NCBI GenBank assembly: GCA_028873745.1
Contig: JAPPNT010000139.1
Location: 1 to 19,363, forward strand
Direction of reading: 5' to 3'
Source of the DNA: Chloroflexota bacterium
GTDB lineage: Bacteria; Chloroflexota; Dehalococcoidia; Lucifugimonadales; UBA1127
Length of the DNA stretch: 19,363 nt
The position numbers and the translations under genes are program-made. This document shows positions 1 to 8,649 of this stretch, in pieces. The notes under the pieces were generated by a model. That model did no database searches. It saw nothing but the letters and a program-made list of their open reading frames with translations, and had not been told where the DNA came from. Positions within the stretch are counted from its first letter, which is position 1. Every line of letters begins with the position of its first letter.

Positions 1-866
<866 letters not shown>

Positions 867-867
<1 letters not shown>

Positions 868-2078
868 AGGGCTTCTACACCGCCCTCGACGCCGACAGCG
901 AGGGCCACGAGGGCCTCTTCTACGTCTGGAGCCGCTCCGAAATCCTTGAGCGTCTCGGGCAGGACGCCGGCGAGCGCTTCTGCCGCGTCTACGGCGTGAC
1001 CGATGCCGGCAACTTCGAGGGCGCCAACATCCTCTTCCTCCCGCAGGAACTCCCCAACGCCGCCGAGGAGCTCGGCGTGCCGGTCGAGCAGCTCTCGGCG
1101 GAGCTCGCCGCGGGCCGGGCGACGCTCCTCGCTGCCCGCGTAAAGCGCGTCTGGCCCTTCCTCGACGACAAGGTGCTGACCGGCTGGAACGCCCTCATGC
1201 TTGCCGCCCTCGCCGAGGCCGCCGCCGTCTTCGACCGGGGCGACTACCTCGCGGCCGCCGAAGCCAACGCGGACTTCCTGTTGTCGACCATGCGCGACGC
1301 CGATGGCCGCCTCCTCCGCACCTACCGCGGCGGAGAGACCAAGCTGAAGGGCTACCTGGAGGACTACTCCTTCCTCATCGACGGCCTGCTTGCCCTGTAC
1401 GAGGCCACCTTCGAGCCGCGCTGGCTCCGGGAGGCGCAGTCGCTGGCCGAGTCCATGCTCGTGCTCTTCTGGGATGAGGACGCCGCCAGCTTCTACAGCA
1501 CCGGCAGTGACCACGAGGAGCTGCTGCTCCGCCCGCAGGACTTCCTCGACAACGCCATTCCCAGCGGGGCGTCGGCCGCCGCGATGGCGCTCCTGCGCCT
1601 CGGCACGCTGACCGGCGTGCCCCGCTACGCCGAGATCGCCAACGCCTCGCTCCGCTCCATGCGCACCTCCGTCACCCAGCAGCCGATGGGCTACGGCCAC
1701 TGGCTCTGCGCCATGGACTATGCCCTCTCCACGCCCAAGGAGGTCGTGGTGGTCGGCGACCGCGAGGACGCCGCCACGAAGGCGCTCCTGGAGGCGGTAC
1801 ACAGCCGTTTCATCCCCAACAAGGTCGTCGCCGGCATGGCGTCCGAGGACGACCCCATCGCCGACGAGCTCGCGCTGCTGGAGGGCCGCGGCCTGGTGGG
1901 CGGACGCCCGACGGCCTACGTTTGCCAGAACTACGCCTGCCAGCTCCCCGTCACCGAACCCGCCGCCCTGCTCGAGCAGCTCGCGGGGACCGGCGATGAC
2001 CCCACGCAGCCCAGCTACCTGCTCCCACCCAAGTGGCGGCCGTCAACCACTCCGGACCCCGGCATCTGGCCGTGCTGA
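867..2078 (+). CDS. DUF255 / YyaL-type protein, C-terminal part (after frame break)
   Basis: Continuation of the gene at the left edge, now in frame 3. It starts in recognisable sequence with EGFYTALDADSEGHEG, a strongly conserved DUF255 motif, then LFYVWSRSEI, the WPFLDDKVLTGWNALML helical-barrel signature, YLEDYSFLIDGLLALYE and a C-terminal segment with YVCQNYACQLPVTEP, which carries the family's late CxxxxC-type cysteine pair. It ends at TGA 2076-2078. The same frame is open further upstream (from about 459), but that part is a compositional shadow of the frame-1 gene. About 402 residues here plus about 264 upstream and the missing N-terminus give a total near the family's usual 650-700. 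Treat both parts as one gene. The next gene (sigma factor) starts 101 bp later. Confidence 0.85.
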
Positions 2079-2179
2079 CCATCTGAAAAACTCGGTGCCG
2101 CTGGGCCCGCACGAAGGCCCCGGCACAGGCGAAATGAATGCCCACGGGAACCGATTCACGATAGGAGGCGTCTAGGTTA

Positions 2180-2752
2180 GTGGCACACGTTGACCTCGCC
2201 ATGGACGCGGCCCTCCTGGAGGAGGCCCAGGCAATCCGGCGCTGTCAGGCGGGGGACAAGGAGGCGTTTCGCTTCATCGTTGAGCGGTATGGAAATTTGA
2301 TGTACGGAACGGCGTACCAGATCACGCGAAACCACGCCCGCGCGCAGGAATTGACCCAGGACGCGCTGGTGCTGGCTTGGCGCGGGATCAACTCGTTTCA
2401 GGGCGGCTCCCTTAAGGCGTGGCTGGTCAAGATCCTGACGAACCGGGGCATCAGCCTCAGCCGCCGTCGCGAGATCGAGGCGGCGACGCTTGACGACCCC
2501 GACTCGCCGGTCACCGTCGCGGACGAGTCCCAGGACCCCGCCGCGGCGGCCGTCATGGCGCTGGAGCGAGAGCGCATTCGCGGCGCGATGGAGACGCTGC
2601 CGGAGGAGCAGCGGCAGGTCGTGACGCTGCGGTTCTTCTCGGAGCTGTCCGTCTCCGAGACCGCCGTCGCACTGGGAATTCGGGAAGGAACGGTCAAGTC
2701 CAGGCTGTCGCGGGCGCTGGACCGGTTGTGGGAGGCGCTGGCGGAGGGATAA
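2180..2752 (+). CDS. RNA polymerase sigma factor, ECF type
   Basis: 190 residues, the normal size of an extracytoplasmic-function sigma-70 protein. Sigma region 2 covers about residues 25-92 (FRFIVERYGNLMYGTAYQIT, then AQELTQDALVLAW and KAWLVKILTN). Region 4 covers about 131-184 and contains LPEEQRQVVTLRFF and the helix-turn-helix GIREGTVKSRLSRAL. A variable acidic linker (about 100-125) joins them; there is no region 1.1 or 3. The protein would bind core RNA polymerase and direct it to a specific promoter set. The GTG at 2180 is chosen as start because AGGAGG lies at 2163-2168, 11 nt upstream; the ATG at 2201 (residue 8) is the alternative. A membrane protein follows 42 bp downstream on the same strand, the usual place for its anti-sigma factor. 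Confidence 0.9.
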   Translation: MAHVDLAMDAALLEEAQAIRRCQAGDKEAFRFIVERYGNLMYGTAYQITRNHARAQELTQDALVLAWRGINSFQGGSLKAWLVKILTNRGISLSRRREIEAATLDDPDSPVTVADESQDPAAAAVMALERERIRGAMETLPEEQRQVVTLRFFSELSVSETAVALGIREGTVKSRLSRALDRLWEALAEG

Positions 2753-2794
2753 CGCCGGCCTGGACTTTTGGAAGGCATATGAGGGATACGACAC

Positions 2795-3703
2795 TTGGTT
2801 GATGAGATGGGTCGCGACGACATGGAGCGCAAGCTCGACGGCTACTTCGCCGAAGAGCGCGCTGAACTGCGCGCGCCCGGCGACCTGTGGGCCAACGTCT
2901 CCGCTCGCCTCGGCGAGCAGGACCCCGCCCCATGGTGGCGCAGAGTTTTCGGCGGCATGGCCGTACAGGGCATGGGCCGAGTCTACGCCGGAGCCGCGGC
3001 AGCGCTCGCCGTCGCCGTGGTGGGCGCCGTCATGTACACGGCAATCCTCGGCACCGGCGGCGAACAGTCCGGCTCCTTCTCGGAGGAATCCGCGACCACC
3101 ACTTCAGCGACAATGTCCATGGCGGCCGCAGCCCCCGCGATGGCCCCCGAGCCCGCCGCGCCCGTGGCCGCCGCGGCAGTCGCAGAGGCTCAGGCTGATG
3201 CCGCGATGCCCAAGGCCGCCATGGCGGACGCCGTGCCTCGCGAGCCCGCCGGCCTCACGCAGAACGCCTCCGCCGCGACGATGGCCGAGGAGCCCCCATT
3301 CCGCAACGAGGTCTGGGGCCTGCTGAACGGCGCGCGCACCCACCTCTTCTGGGTCGCCCTGCCGAGGGATTGGGAGTCCGGCGCGCCTGCCTACGCCGGC
3401 GGCGTCTGGTCCGGCGTCATTTCCGGCCCGGGCGTGACCCTCGAGTACTCCTTCGGCGAGCGCGAGATGACGGACTCCCTCCGCACCGCCACCCTTGCGG
3501 AGGCCACCGCCCGGCAGCAGCGCGCGTGGGACGAGTACGTCATTGGCAACCTCGCCTTCATGGTCGCGCCGCCCGAGGGCACCGTCGGCGACCTGCGGAT
3601 GACGCTGCAGCTCCCGACGGGCACGCTGCGCTTCTCCGGCGAGGCGCTCGGCCCGTTCCAGCAGGAGCTGGCCTTCATGGTCTTTCGCTCCATCATCGCC
3701 TAG
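2795..3703 (+). CDS. Single-pass membrane protein, putative anti-sigma factor
   Basis: 302 residues starting at TTG 2795, supported by GAGGG at 2781-2785 with a 9-nt gap; the ATG at 2807 is the alternative. Residues 1-55 are charged and cytoplasmic-looking (MERKLDGYFAEERAELRAPG), about 64-86 form one hydrophobic transmembrane helix, about 95-165 are an Ala/Met/Pro-rich low-complexity linker, and about 170-302 form a compact outer domain (NEVWGLLNGARTHLFWVALP ... TLRFSGEALGPFQQELAFMVF) that I do not recognise. Position right after an ECF sigma gene and N-in/C-out topology suggest an anti-sigma factor that holds the sigma factor at the membrane. The usual zinc-binding HxxxCxxC motif of ZAS anti-sigma factors is absent; only the N-terminal helix could bind sigma. 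The role is therefore inferred from context. Confidence 0.6.
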   Translation: MVDEMGRDDMERKLDGYFAEERAELRAPGDLWANVSARLGEQDPAPWWRRVFGGMAVQGMGRVYAGAAAALAVAVVGAVMYTAILGTGGEQSGSFSEESATTTSATMSMAAAAPAMAPEPAAPVAAAAVAEAQADAAMPKAAMADAVPREPAGLTQNASAATMAEEPPFRNEVWGLLNGARTHLFWVALPRDWESGAPAYAGGVWSGVISGPGVTLEYSFGEREMTDSLRTATLAEATARQQRAWDEYVIGNLAFMVAPPEGTVGDLRMTLQLPTGTLRFSGEALGPFQQELAFMVFRSIIA

Positions 3704-3716
3704 TGCCCCATCGAAC

Positions 3717-3749
3717 TTGACATTCCCACCGCTGCCCGTGTGGTAGAAT
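3717..3749 (+). promoter_or_regulatory. Candidate promoter for the MFS gene
   Basis: TTGACA at 3717-3722 matches the -35 consensus exactly and TAGAAT at 3744-3749 is a good -10 preceded by TG at 3741-3742 (extended -10). The spacer is 21 bp, longer than the ideal 17, so the extended -10 may work mostly on its own. The leader to the ATG at 3827 would be about 70 nt and contains a small inverted repeat (CCAGGG 3782-3787 / CCCTGG 3808-3813). Confidence 0.35.
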
Positions 3750-3826
3750 AGGAACTCAGTTTTCGGCTGGAGGCTTGCAGCCCAGGGCCCCCTTCCCCTG
3801 CTATCGGTCCCTGGCTGAACTGTGTC

Positions 3827-5272
3827 ATGAGCGCACCCGACGACAAAGGGACTCTGGCTGAGCGCGAAGGGGACCCCGATGAGGATCCCCGAGTTCCGGT
3901 CGCCGTAGGCTCTCCGGAGACGATAGACCGCCGCAGCGACGGCGCCGCGCACCACTACGTCGACCATGCCACGCGGGGCCGCGCCGCCCTCACCGGGCGA
4001 ATGTTCGCCTCCCTCAGCAACCCGCACTTCCGGCTCTTCATGGCGGCGATGATGGGCCAGATGGGCGCCATGAACATGCAGATGGTCGCCCGCTCGTGGT
4101 TCATGTATGAGCTGACCGGCTCGGCCGCGCTTCTCGGCGCGGTCGGCCTCGCCAACGGCCTCCCGCTGCTGCTGCTCTCCCTCTACGGCGGCGTCATCGC
4201 CGACCGGGTGGCCAAGAAGAACGTCCTCATCGTCGGGCAGATCGCGTCCGCGGTCCTCGCCCTCGTGGTTGCCGTCCTCATCTCGACCAGCATCATCAAC
4301 TGGCAGCTCCTCATCGTCGCCTCGCTGGCGCAGGGTGTCATCATGGCGCTGATGATGCCGTCGAGGCAGGCCGTCATCCCCGAGCTCGTCGGCGAGCAGG
4401 GGTTGACCAACGCTGTCGCGCTGAACACGGCGGGCATGAACCTCAACCGGCTCACCGCGCCTGGCGTCGCGGGACTGATGATCGCCGTCATCGGCATCGA
4501 GTCCGTCTACTACGTGATGACGGGCCTCTACATCGTCGCGACGCTCTTCGCCATGGCCCTGCCCATCACCGGCACAACGTCGCTGTCGGGCGGCAACGCC
4601 ATGGACAACGTGAAGGAGGGGCTGCGGTACATCAAGGACAGCCCCGTGCTCCCGACGCTCCTCATCGTGACCCTGGTGGCGGTGGTGCTGTCCATGCCAT
4701 ACATGCAGCTCCTGCCCATCTTCACCAAGGACATCATCACGCTGGAGGCTGAGGGCCTCGCGTGGATAGCGGGCATCCCGCTCATCGGCGGGCTGCTGGA
4801 GCCGCTGCCGGAGCTGTTCGAGAAGTCCAGCTTCCGGCTCGGCACGCTGATGACCGTTTCGGGCCTTGGGGCGCTGGCGGGATCGCTGTTCATCGCGGCG
4901 TTGCCGGCCGACCGCCGCGGCGTGTACTTCCTGGGCAGCCTCATGCTGACGGCGATCACCCTCGTGGGGTTCTCGGTCTCGCCGTGGTACTTCCTCTCGC
5001 TGGCCCTCGTGATCCCGCTGGGGCTGGGGCAGGCGGGCCGCATGGCGTTGAGCAACGCCCTGGTGCAGGCCAACTCCGACGACCGCCACCGCGGCCGCGT
5101 AATGAGCGTCTACATGATGGAGTTCGGCGTGACGAACTTCGGCATCTTCCTGATAGCCATCCTCGCCGACGTCATCGGCGTGCAGTGGGCCATCGGTGGC
5201 GGCGCGGCGCTCCTAGGCGTGATCACCGTCTACTTCTACACGCGAACGCCCAACGTGAGGAACCTGGCGTAA
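3827..5272 (+). CDS. MFS transporter (MFS_3 / EntS-like exporter)
   Basis: 481 residues with about 10-12 hydrophobic segments. The MFS motif A region is clear at residues 121-132 (GGVIADRVAKKN) between TM2 and TM3, preceded by ARSWFMYELTGSAALLGAVG, typical of the MFS_3 group (enterobactin-exporter-like; drug or siderophore efflux by proton antiport). PSRQAVIPELVGEQGLTNAVAL is the usual second signature. The substrate cannot be read from sequence. The first 58 residues are polar, rich in Asp/Glu/Arg/Pro and absent from typical members. The ATG at 3827 has no Shine-Dalgarno sequence, and the in-frame ATG at 4001 (M59, just before the SNPHFRLF start of the fold) is an alternative start. The gene is convergent with the small DUF2442 gene only 8 bp away. 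Confidence 0.85.
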   Translation: MSAPDDKGTLAEREGDPDEDPRVPVAVGSPETIDRRSDGAAHHYVDHATRGRAALTGRMFASLSNPHFRLFMAAMMGQMGAMNMQMVARSWFMYELTGSAALLGAVGLANGLPLLLLSLYGGVIADRVAKKNVLIVGQIASAVLALVVAVLISTSIINWQLLIVASLAQGVIMALMMPSRQAVIPELVGEQGLTNAVALNTAGMNLNRLTAPGVAGLMIAVIGIESVYYVMTGLYIVATLFAMALPITGTTSLSGGNAMDNVKEGLRYIKDSPVLPTLLIVTLVAVVLSMPYMQLLPIFTKDIITLEAEGLAWIAGIPLIGGLLEPLPELFEKSSFRLGTLMTVSGLGALAGSLFIAALPADRRGVYFLGSLMLTAITLVGFSVSPWYFLSLALVIPLGLGQAGRMALSNALVQANSDDRHRGRVMSVYMMEFGVTNFGIFLIAILADVIGVQWAIGGGAALLGVITVYFYTRTPNVRNLA

Positions 5273-5275
5273 GCA

Positions 5276-5296
5276 AAAGGCTAGGCCTTGGCCTTT
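5276..5296. terminator. Possible small bidirectional hairpin between convergent genes
   Basis: AAAGGC at 5276-5281 is complementary to GCCTTT at 5291-5296 with a 9-nt loop. It sits exactly where the rightward MFS gene ends (5272) and the leftward DUF2442 gene ends (5281). The stem is short and there is no clean T-tract, so this is weak. Confidence 0.3.
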
Positions 5297-5631
5297 CGCC
5301 GCTCCTCTTCGTATTCACGCAGCTTGTCGAGAGTCAGCGGACGACCCTCTTGCTTGGCCCGCAGCCACATCTCGAACGATTCAGACCCCTCAAGGGAACG
5401 CTTTCCTTCAAGCAGACCGCCTATTCGCAGGTCCTCATCAAGATCTGGAAAGTGTACAAAGAGGCCCTCACCAAGGAGCTGCCAATTGCATCGCTCCTCC
5501 AGTGTTGCATGGACGAGGCGGGGATACCATTCCAGAGGAACTGTAAGCATGCGCCCATCCACGAGCTCTACTGTTAGCCCTGTGTCCGAGACCTCAATGC
5601 CTTTGGCTCTAGCCTCGTTGTCGGTGGTCAT
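5281..5631 (-). CDS. DUF2442 domain protein
   Basis: 116 residues. The core GIEVSDTGLTVELVDGRMLTVPLEWYPRL matches the DUF2442 pattern (a short beta-rich domain with 'V.L.DGR.L.VPL.W.PRL'), followed by the typical HFPDLDEDLRIGGLLEGK. The C-terminal about 30 residues (RAKQEGRPLTLDKLREYEEE) are charged and helical. The start at 5631 overlaps the end of the upstream DUF4160 gene by 23 bp, so the two are translationally coupled. DUF2442 is often found next to DUF4160 and the pair has been considered a toxin-antitoxin-like module, but I know of no settled biochemical function. Family call is good; function is open. Confidence 0.8.
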   Translation of the reverse strand: MTTDNEARAKGIEVSDTGLTVELVDGRMLTVPLEWYPRLVHATLEERCNWQLLGEGLFVHFPDLDEDLRIGGLLEGKRSLEGSESFEMWLRAKQEGRPLTLDKLREYEEERRKAKA

Positions 5632-5848
5632 TCCATTTCTCCAGGAGGTCAGCCTCGTTTGCCTCTACTATTCGGAGTATACGCCGGATTTCAACACCGC
5701 TAAACCCCCCGTCCCTCTGGACTCTGACCGGGTCCAGCCAAAGCTTCGCTACAGCATTCTCCCGCTGCACGTGAACGTGCGGCGGTTCATCGAGGTCAAA
5801 GGACACGATGAAGATTCGGTATGGGCCTGACCTCAATAATAGTGGCAT
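5609..5848 (-). CDS. DUF4160 domain protein
   Basis: 79 residues, full length for the family. RSGPYRIFIVSFDLDEPPHV is the diagnostic N-terminal motif (a strand pair then 'EPPHVHV'), followed by NAVAKLWLDPVRVQ and the helical GFSGVEIRRILRIVEANEAD segment. It begins at ATG 5848 without an obvious Shine-Dalgarno sequence and overlaps the DUF2442 gene by 23 bp, so it is the promoter-proximal member of a two-gene unit. The base composition is lower in GC than the flanking MFS and oxidoreductase genes. Two-gene pairs of this type are scattered through bacterial genomes in a way typical of mobile stress or toxin-antitoxin modules; which partner would be toxic cannot be seen here. Confidence 0.8.
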   Translation of the reverse strand: MPLLLRSGPYRIFIVSFDLDEPPHVHVQRENAVAKLWLDPVRVQRDGGFSGVEIRRILRIVEANEADLLEKWNDHRQRG

Positions 5849-5895
5849 AAGTTATCAGCGCATACAGGACTGATTCAGCATACCCCTCCGCCCCC

Positions 5896-7026
5896 CTACG
5901 TCACGTCCGACGGCGCCGGTCCCCGGAAACGCGCAGCCTGCAGCTCCGCAGTCGTGACCGGCGGCGCGTCGACGAGCTCGTCGTACAGCGACATCGGCGG
6001 CTCCACGTCCTTCATCGCCGGGATGACGTGCTCGCCCATCAGCTTGATGGAGCGCATCACCTTGTCGTGCGCGATGTTGCCGAACATCATCCAGTTGCTG
6101 ACGTTGGTCACGCCCAGCTCCGACGCCTTCCGGAACTTGGCGATGACGGTGTCCGGGTCGCCGAAGAACAGCGACTCCTGCAGCTGCGTCTCGTCCAGCT
6201 CCCCGGCGAAGGGCCCCGCCGCCACGCGCCCGTCGGTGACCTCGAGGCGGTTCAGCGCGCGGCCTGCGCGGATCTGCCAGCGGGCGTGGTGGATCTCCTC
6301 CAGCGCCTCCGCCATCGTCGGCGCGACCTGCGTGATCGACTGCAGCCCCATGTCGGGCCGGTGGTAGTCCTTGCCCTCGGCGATGAGCGCGTGCACCAGC
6401 GAGGTCAGATGCGAGCGCACGCCGCCCGCGCCCAGCAGGCCCGTCGTGATCGGCATCATGTCCCACTTGGCCGCAAGCTGCATCGTCTCCACGCTCGTAC
6501 CCGCCACCCACAGCTTGGGGTGCGGCTTCTGGAACGGCTTGGGCCACACCGTCGTCGGGTGGTTCACCTTGACGAACTCGCCGTCGTACGTGAATGACTC
6601 GTCCTGCGTCCACGCCTTCACCATCACGTCCAGCGATTCGAGGAACATCTGCCGCGAGTCCGGCAGGTCGACGTCGAAGCGCGACAGCTCGTGCGGCTGG
6701 TACCCGCGACCAATGCCGCAGATGAAGCGCCCGCCCGAGATGTTGTCGAGCACGGCGACCTCCTCGGCGAGGCGCAGGGGGTTCCAGATTGGCAGCACGA
6801 GGACGGCCGTCGCGATCTGCAGCCGCTTGGTCCGCTCGGCGATGGCCATGGCCTGCAGCAGCGGCGACGGCGAGTTGCCGTAGTTGGAGAAGTGGTGCTC
6901 GGCGATGAGCACGTAGTCGAAGCCCATCTCCTCCGAGTACTGTATCTGCTCCACGCCCTCCTCGAAGAGCGTCTTCCAGTCCCGGACCTCAGGGTTGGGC
7001 CACTCATAAAACAGGCCGAATTTCAT
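5896..7026 (-). CDS. LLM-class flavin-dependent oxidoreductase (bacterial luciferase family)
   Basis: 376 residues forming one TIM-barrel domain of the bacterial luciferase/F420-or FMN-dependent superfamily. Seen: MKFGLFYEWPNPE start, AEHHFSNYG at about 42-50, then LLQAMAIAERTKRLQIATAV, NPLRLAEEVAVLDNISGGRF, GIGRGYQPHEL and KPHPKLWVAGTS, all standard positions of this fold. FGDPDTVIAKFRK near the C-terminus is also typical. Such enzymes use reduced flavin and O2 (or F420) to oxidise small organic molecules; the substrate is not predictable. ATG 7026 has an AAGGGG-like ribosome-binding site about 8 nt upstream. It is 58 bp downstream of the MATE-like gene on the same strand and could share its transcript. 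Confidence 0.88.
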   Translation of the reverse strand: MKFGLFYEWPNPEVRDWKTLFEEGVEQIQYSEEMGFDYVLIAEHHFSNYGNSPSPLLQAMAIAERTKRLQIATAVLVLPIWNPLRLAEEVAVLDNISGGRFICGIGRGYQPHELSRFDVDLPDSRQMFLESLDVMVKAWTQDESFTYDGEFVKVNHPTTVWPKPFQKPHPKLWVAGTSVETMQLAAKWDMMPITTGLLGAGGVRSHLTSLVHALIAEGKDYHRPDMGLQSITQVAPTMAEALEEIHHARWQIRAGRALNRLEVTDGRVAAGPFAGELDETQLQESLFFGDPDTVIAKFRKASELGVTNVSNWMMFGNIAHDKVMRSIKLMGEHVIPAMKDVEPPMSLYDELVDAPPVTTAELQAARFRGPAPSDVT

Positions 7027-7084
7027 ACGTAGACCCCTTCACTGCAACGGGATTGTTCCAGTGTGGCCACGCCGCGCAGGGGTG

Positions 7085-8473
7085 TCAACGTGCGGGTGGG
7101 GCTTCCGCACGTTCCGCCTCAGTCCCGGTCCCCGCGGGTGCAGGATCGAGGTACAGAACCTTTATCAGGAAGCCGATGGTCAGGAAAGAGTCGATAACAA
7201 TGCCCAGGGCGAAAAGCGCCATGACGCCTTCAAAGGTTGGGGTCCACAAGTCCAGCACGTACAGCAGGAAGGCGACCACATACACGGTACCGTTGGTCAC
7301 GAAGGATTGATAAGCTAGGTACTTTGTCTTACCCACGCCGTAGAAGACGCTGTCCATCACTACGTTGAAGGACAAGAGCACGTAGGGCACAAAGAGGATG
7401 CCGAAGGCGGTAACCGCCCACCGTACGGTCTCTGCGTCGTCGCTGAGGGCGTTCGCAGCGGCAGGGAAGACGGGAAACAGGGCGACCCATGCGACCATCA
7501 TGATGGCGGTGATGAGTATGGAGACGTGCCAGAGGGACTTCACCTGCTGCCGGTCGTCCGAGGCGTTTGCAACCAGTGCCTTCGCGGAGTCAGCGAGGGC
7601 GAGGACGGGCACGAGCATGAAGCTCCAAAGGATCTGGATGGCCAGATAGTAGCCACCAATCTCTGTTGAACCGATGGTGTTCACAATCCTGATGATCATG
7701 ACGAAGTAGAAGACGTTTCGAATGAGACTGTCGGCCCCGCTGCCGAGGCCGACACGCAAGTAGTCGCGCATACCTGCGAACGTTGGGAGCGTGGTGAAAA
7801 ACCCTGTGGGGATGCTCTTGGTCCAGAACAGCAGGGTCATGCCCACGCCAAACAAACCCATGCTTGCCAGAAGGGTCGACCAGCCCACTCCCAACACCCC
7901 GGCGTCCTGGGAGAATGCGTAGCCGCCAAAGAGAACGCTGTCAAGCACAAATCGAAGGGCAACGTTGACGATGGCCATCAGGAACACCAACCGCCGCAGA
8001 CCAAGTGACTCAAAAAGCACGATGATGGCCGCGGCAAGGAGAGTGAACGGAATGCTGAATATGCTGATGCCTAAGAACGCCTTTGTCTGTGCCTGAATGT
8101 CCTCAGAGGTTCCAATCAGTGTGATGAAGGCGTCTCTGAAGACGAACACGCCGAGGGAAAACACGATGGAACCCAGGAAGATGAAGGTAAGGACGCTCTT
8201 GGCCCGGTCCATCTGGATATCTGTAGCCTTGCGAATCTGCGAGCCGAGGAAGAAAAAGATAGCCAGAACGGTGGCCTCTTGGAACACCTCGATAACCAAA
8301 CCAACGAACTGCCATTGGGAGACTATAGCGAGACTCCCGGGGTCGGGAATCTCGTTGCCAATCAGGTGCACTCGGTAGAGGTTGTAGACGTTTGGCAGTC
8401 CGATAAACAAGAGGATCCCAAGGAAGAGTCGCCAGTCCCAGAGGGCCACATAATTTCGAACCGTGTTCCACAT
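7085..8473 (-). CDS. MATE-like multidrug/toxin efflux membrane protein
   Basis: 462 residues with about 12 hydrophobic segments in two similar halves, fitting the MatE fold (Na+- or H+-coupled efflux). Supporting stretches are PFTLLAAAIIVLFESLGLRR in the first half, LRVGLGSGADSLIRNVFYF opening the second half, and SFNVVMDSVFYGVGKTKYL near the end. The N-terminus (WNTVRNYVALWDWRLFLGIL) is not the usual MATE start, so this is a divergent member; a polysaccharide-flippase-like relative (MOP superfamily) is the alternative. Base composition differs from neighbours: 8221-8280 has 32 G/C of 60, against 42 of 60 in a sample of the dehydrogenase gene (13561-13620). No good ribosome-binding site is seen at ATG 8473. 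The C-terminal tail is short, polar and Ala/Glu-rich. Confidence 0.65.
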   Translation of the reverse strand: MWNTVRNYVALWDWRLFLGILLFIGLPNVYNLYRVHLIGNEIPDPGSLAIVSQWQFVGLVIEVFQEATVLAIFFFLGSQIRKATDIQMDRAKSVLTFIFLGSIVFSLGVFVFRDAFITLIGTSEDIQAQTKAFLGISIFSIPFTLLAAAIIVLFESLGLRRLVFLMAIVNVALRFVLDSVLFGGYAFSQDAGVLGVGWSTLLASMGLFGVGMTLLFWTKSIPTGFFTTLPTFAGMRDYLRVGLGSGADSLIRNVFYFVMIIRIVNTIGSTEIGGYYLAIQILWSFMLVPVLALADSAKALVANASDDRQQVKSLWHVSILITAIMMVAWVALFPVFPAAANALSDDAETVRWAVTAFGILFVPYVLLSFNVVMDSVFYGVGKTKYLAYQSFVTNGTVYVVAFLLYVLDLWTPTFEGVMALFALGIVIDSFLTIGFLIKVLYLDPAPAGTGTEAERAEAPPAR

Positions 8474-8531
8474 AGAGAAACTCTAACCCCGACACTAACT
8501 CATCGATGAGGACTTGCGAATTAACCTCGCT

Positions 8532-8560
8532 TTTGTACCACTTTGTCCTGAGTTTCACAA
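8532..8560 (-). promoter_or_regulatory. Weak candidate promoter for the MATE-like gene
   Basis: Read leftward: TTGTGA (8555-8560) as -35, 17-bp spacer, TACAAA (8532-8537) as -10. The leader would be about 50 nt and contains the perfect 12-bp palindrome CTCATCGATGAG at 8499-8510, which could be an operator but could also be chance. Confidence 0.25.
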
Positions 8561-8612
8561 CGGCACGCTGACAGCGCCGGGCATCTTGCCCCACACTCGC
8601 GCCCGCAGGTGC

Positions 8613-8618
8613 TATCAT
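8613..8618 (+). promoter_or_regulatory. Candidate -10 box for the hydrolase gene
   Basis: TATCAT at 8613-8618 within CTATCATGC, 31 nt before the ATG at 8650. It resembles the CTATAATGC box in front of both alcohol dehydrogenase genes. No convincing -35 is present. Confidence 0.3.
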
Positions 8619-8649
8619 GCCGCCACAGCGCGGGAAGGAGGGCATCGAC

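Noticed and set aside
3104..5089. 661-codon open frame on the minus strand
   Set aside because: It is antisense to the membrane protein and MFS genes, has a composition dominated by Arg/Gly/His, and resembles no protein; it is a high-GC shadow.
8499..8510. Perfect palindrome CTCATCGATGAG as an operator
   Set aside because: A 12-bp palindrome is expected several times by chance in a window of this size; without repeats or conservation it is not a feature by itself.
8617..8649. Upstream ATG for the alpha/beta hydrolase
   Set aside because: It lies in the -10-like sequence, and AAGGAGG sits correctly before the ATG at 8650.
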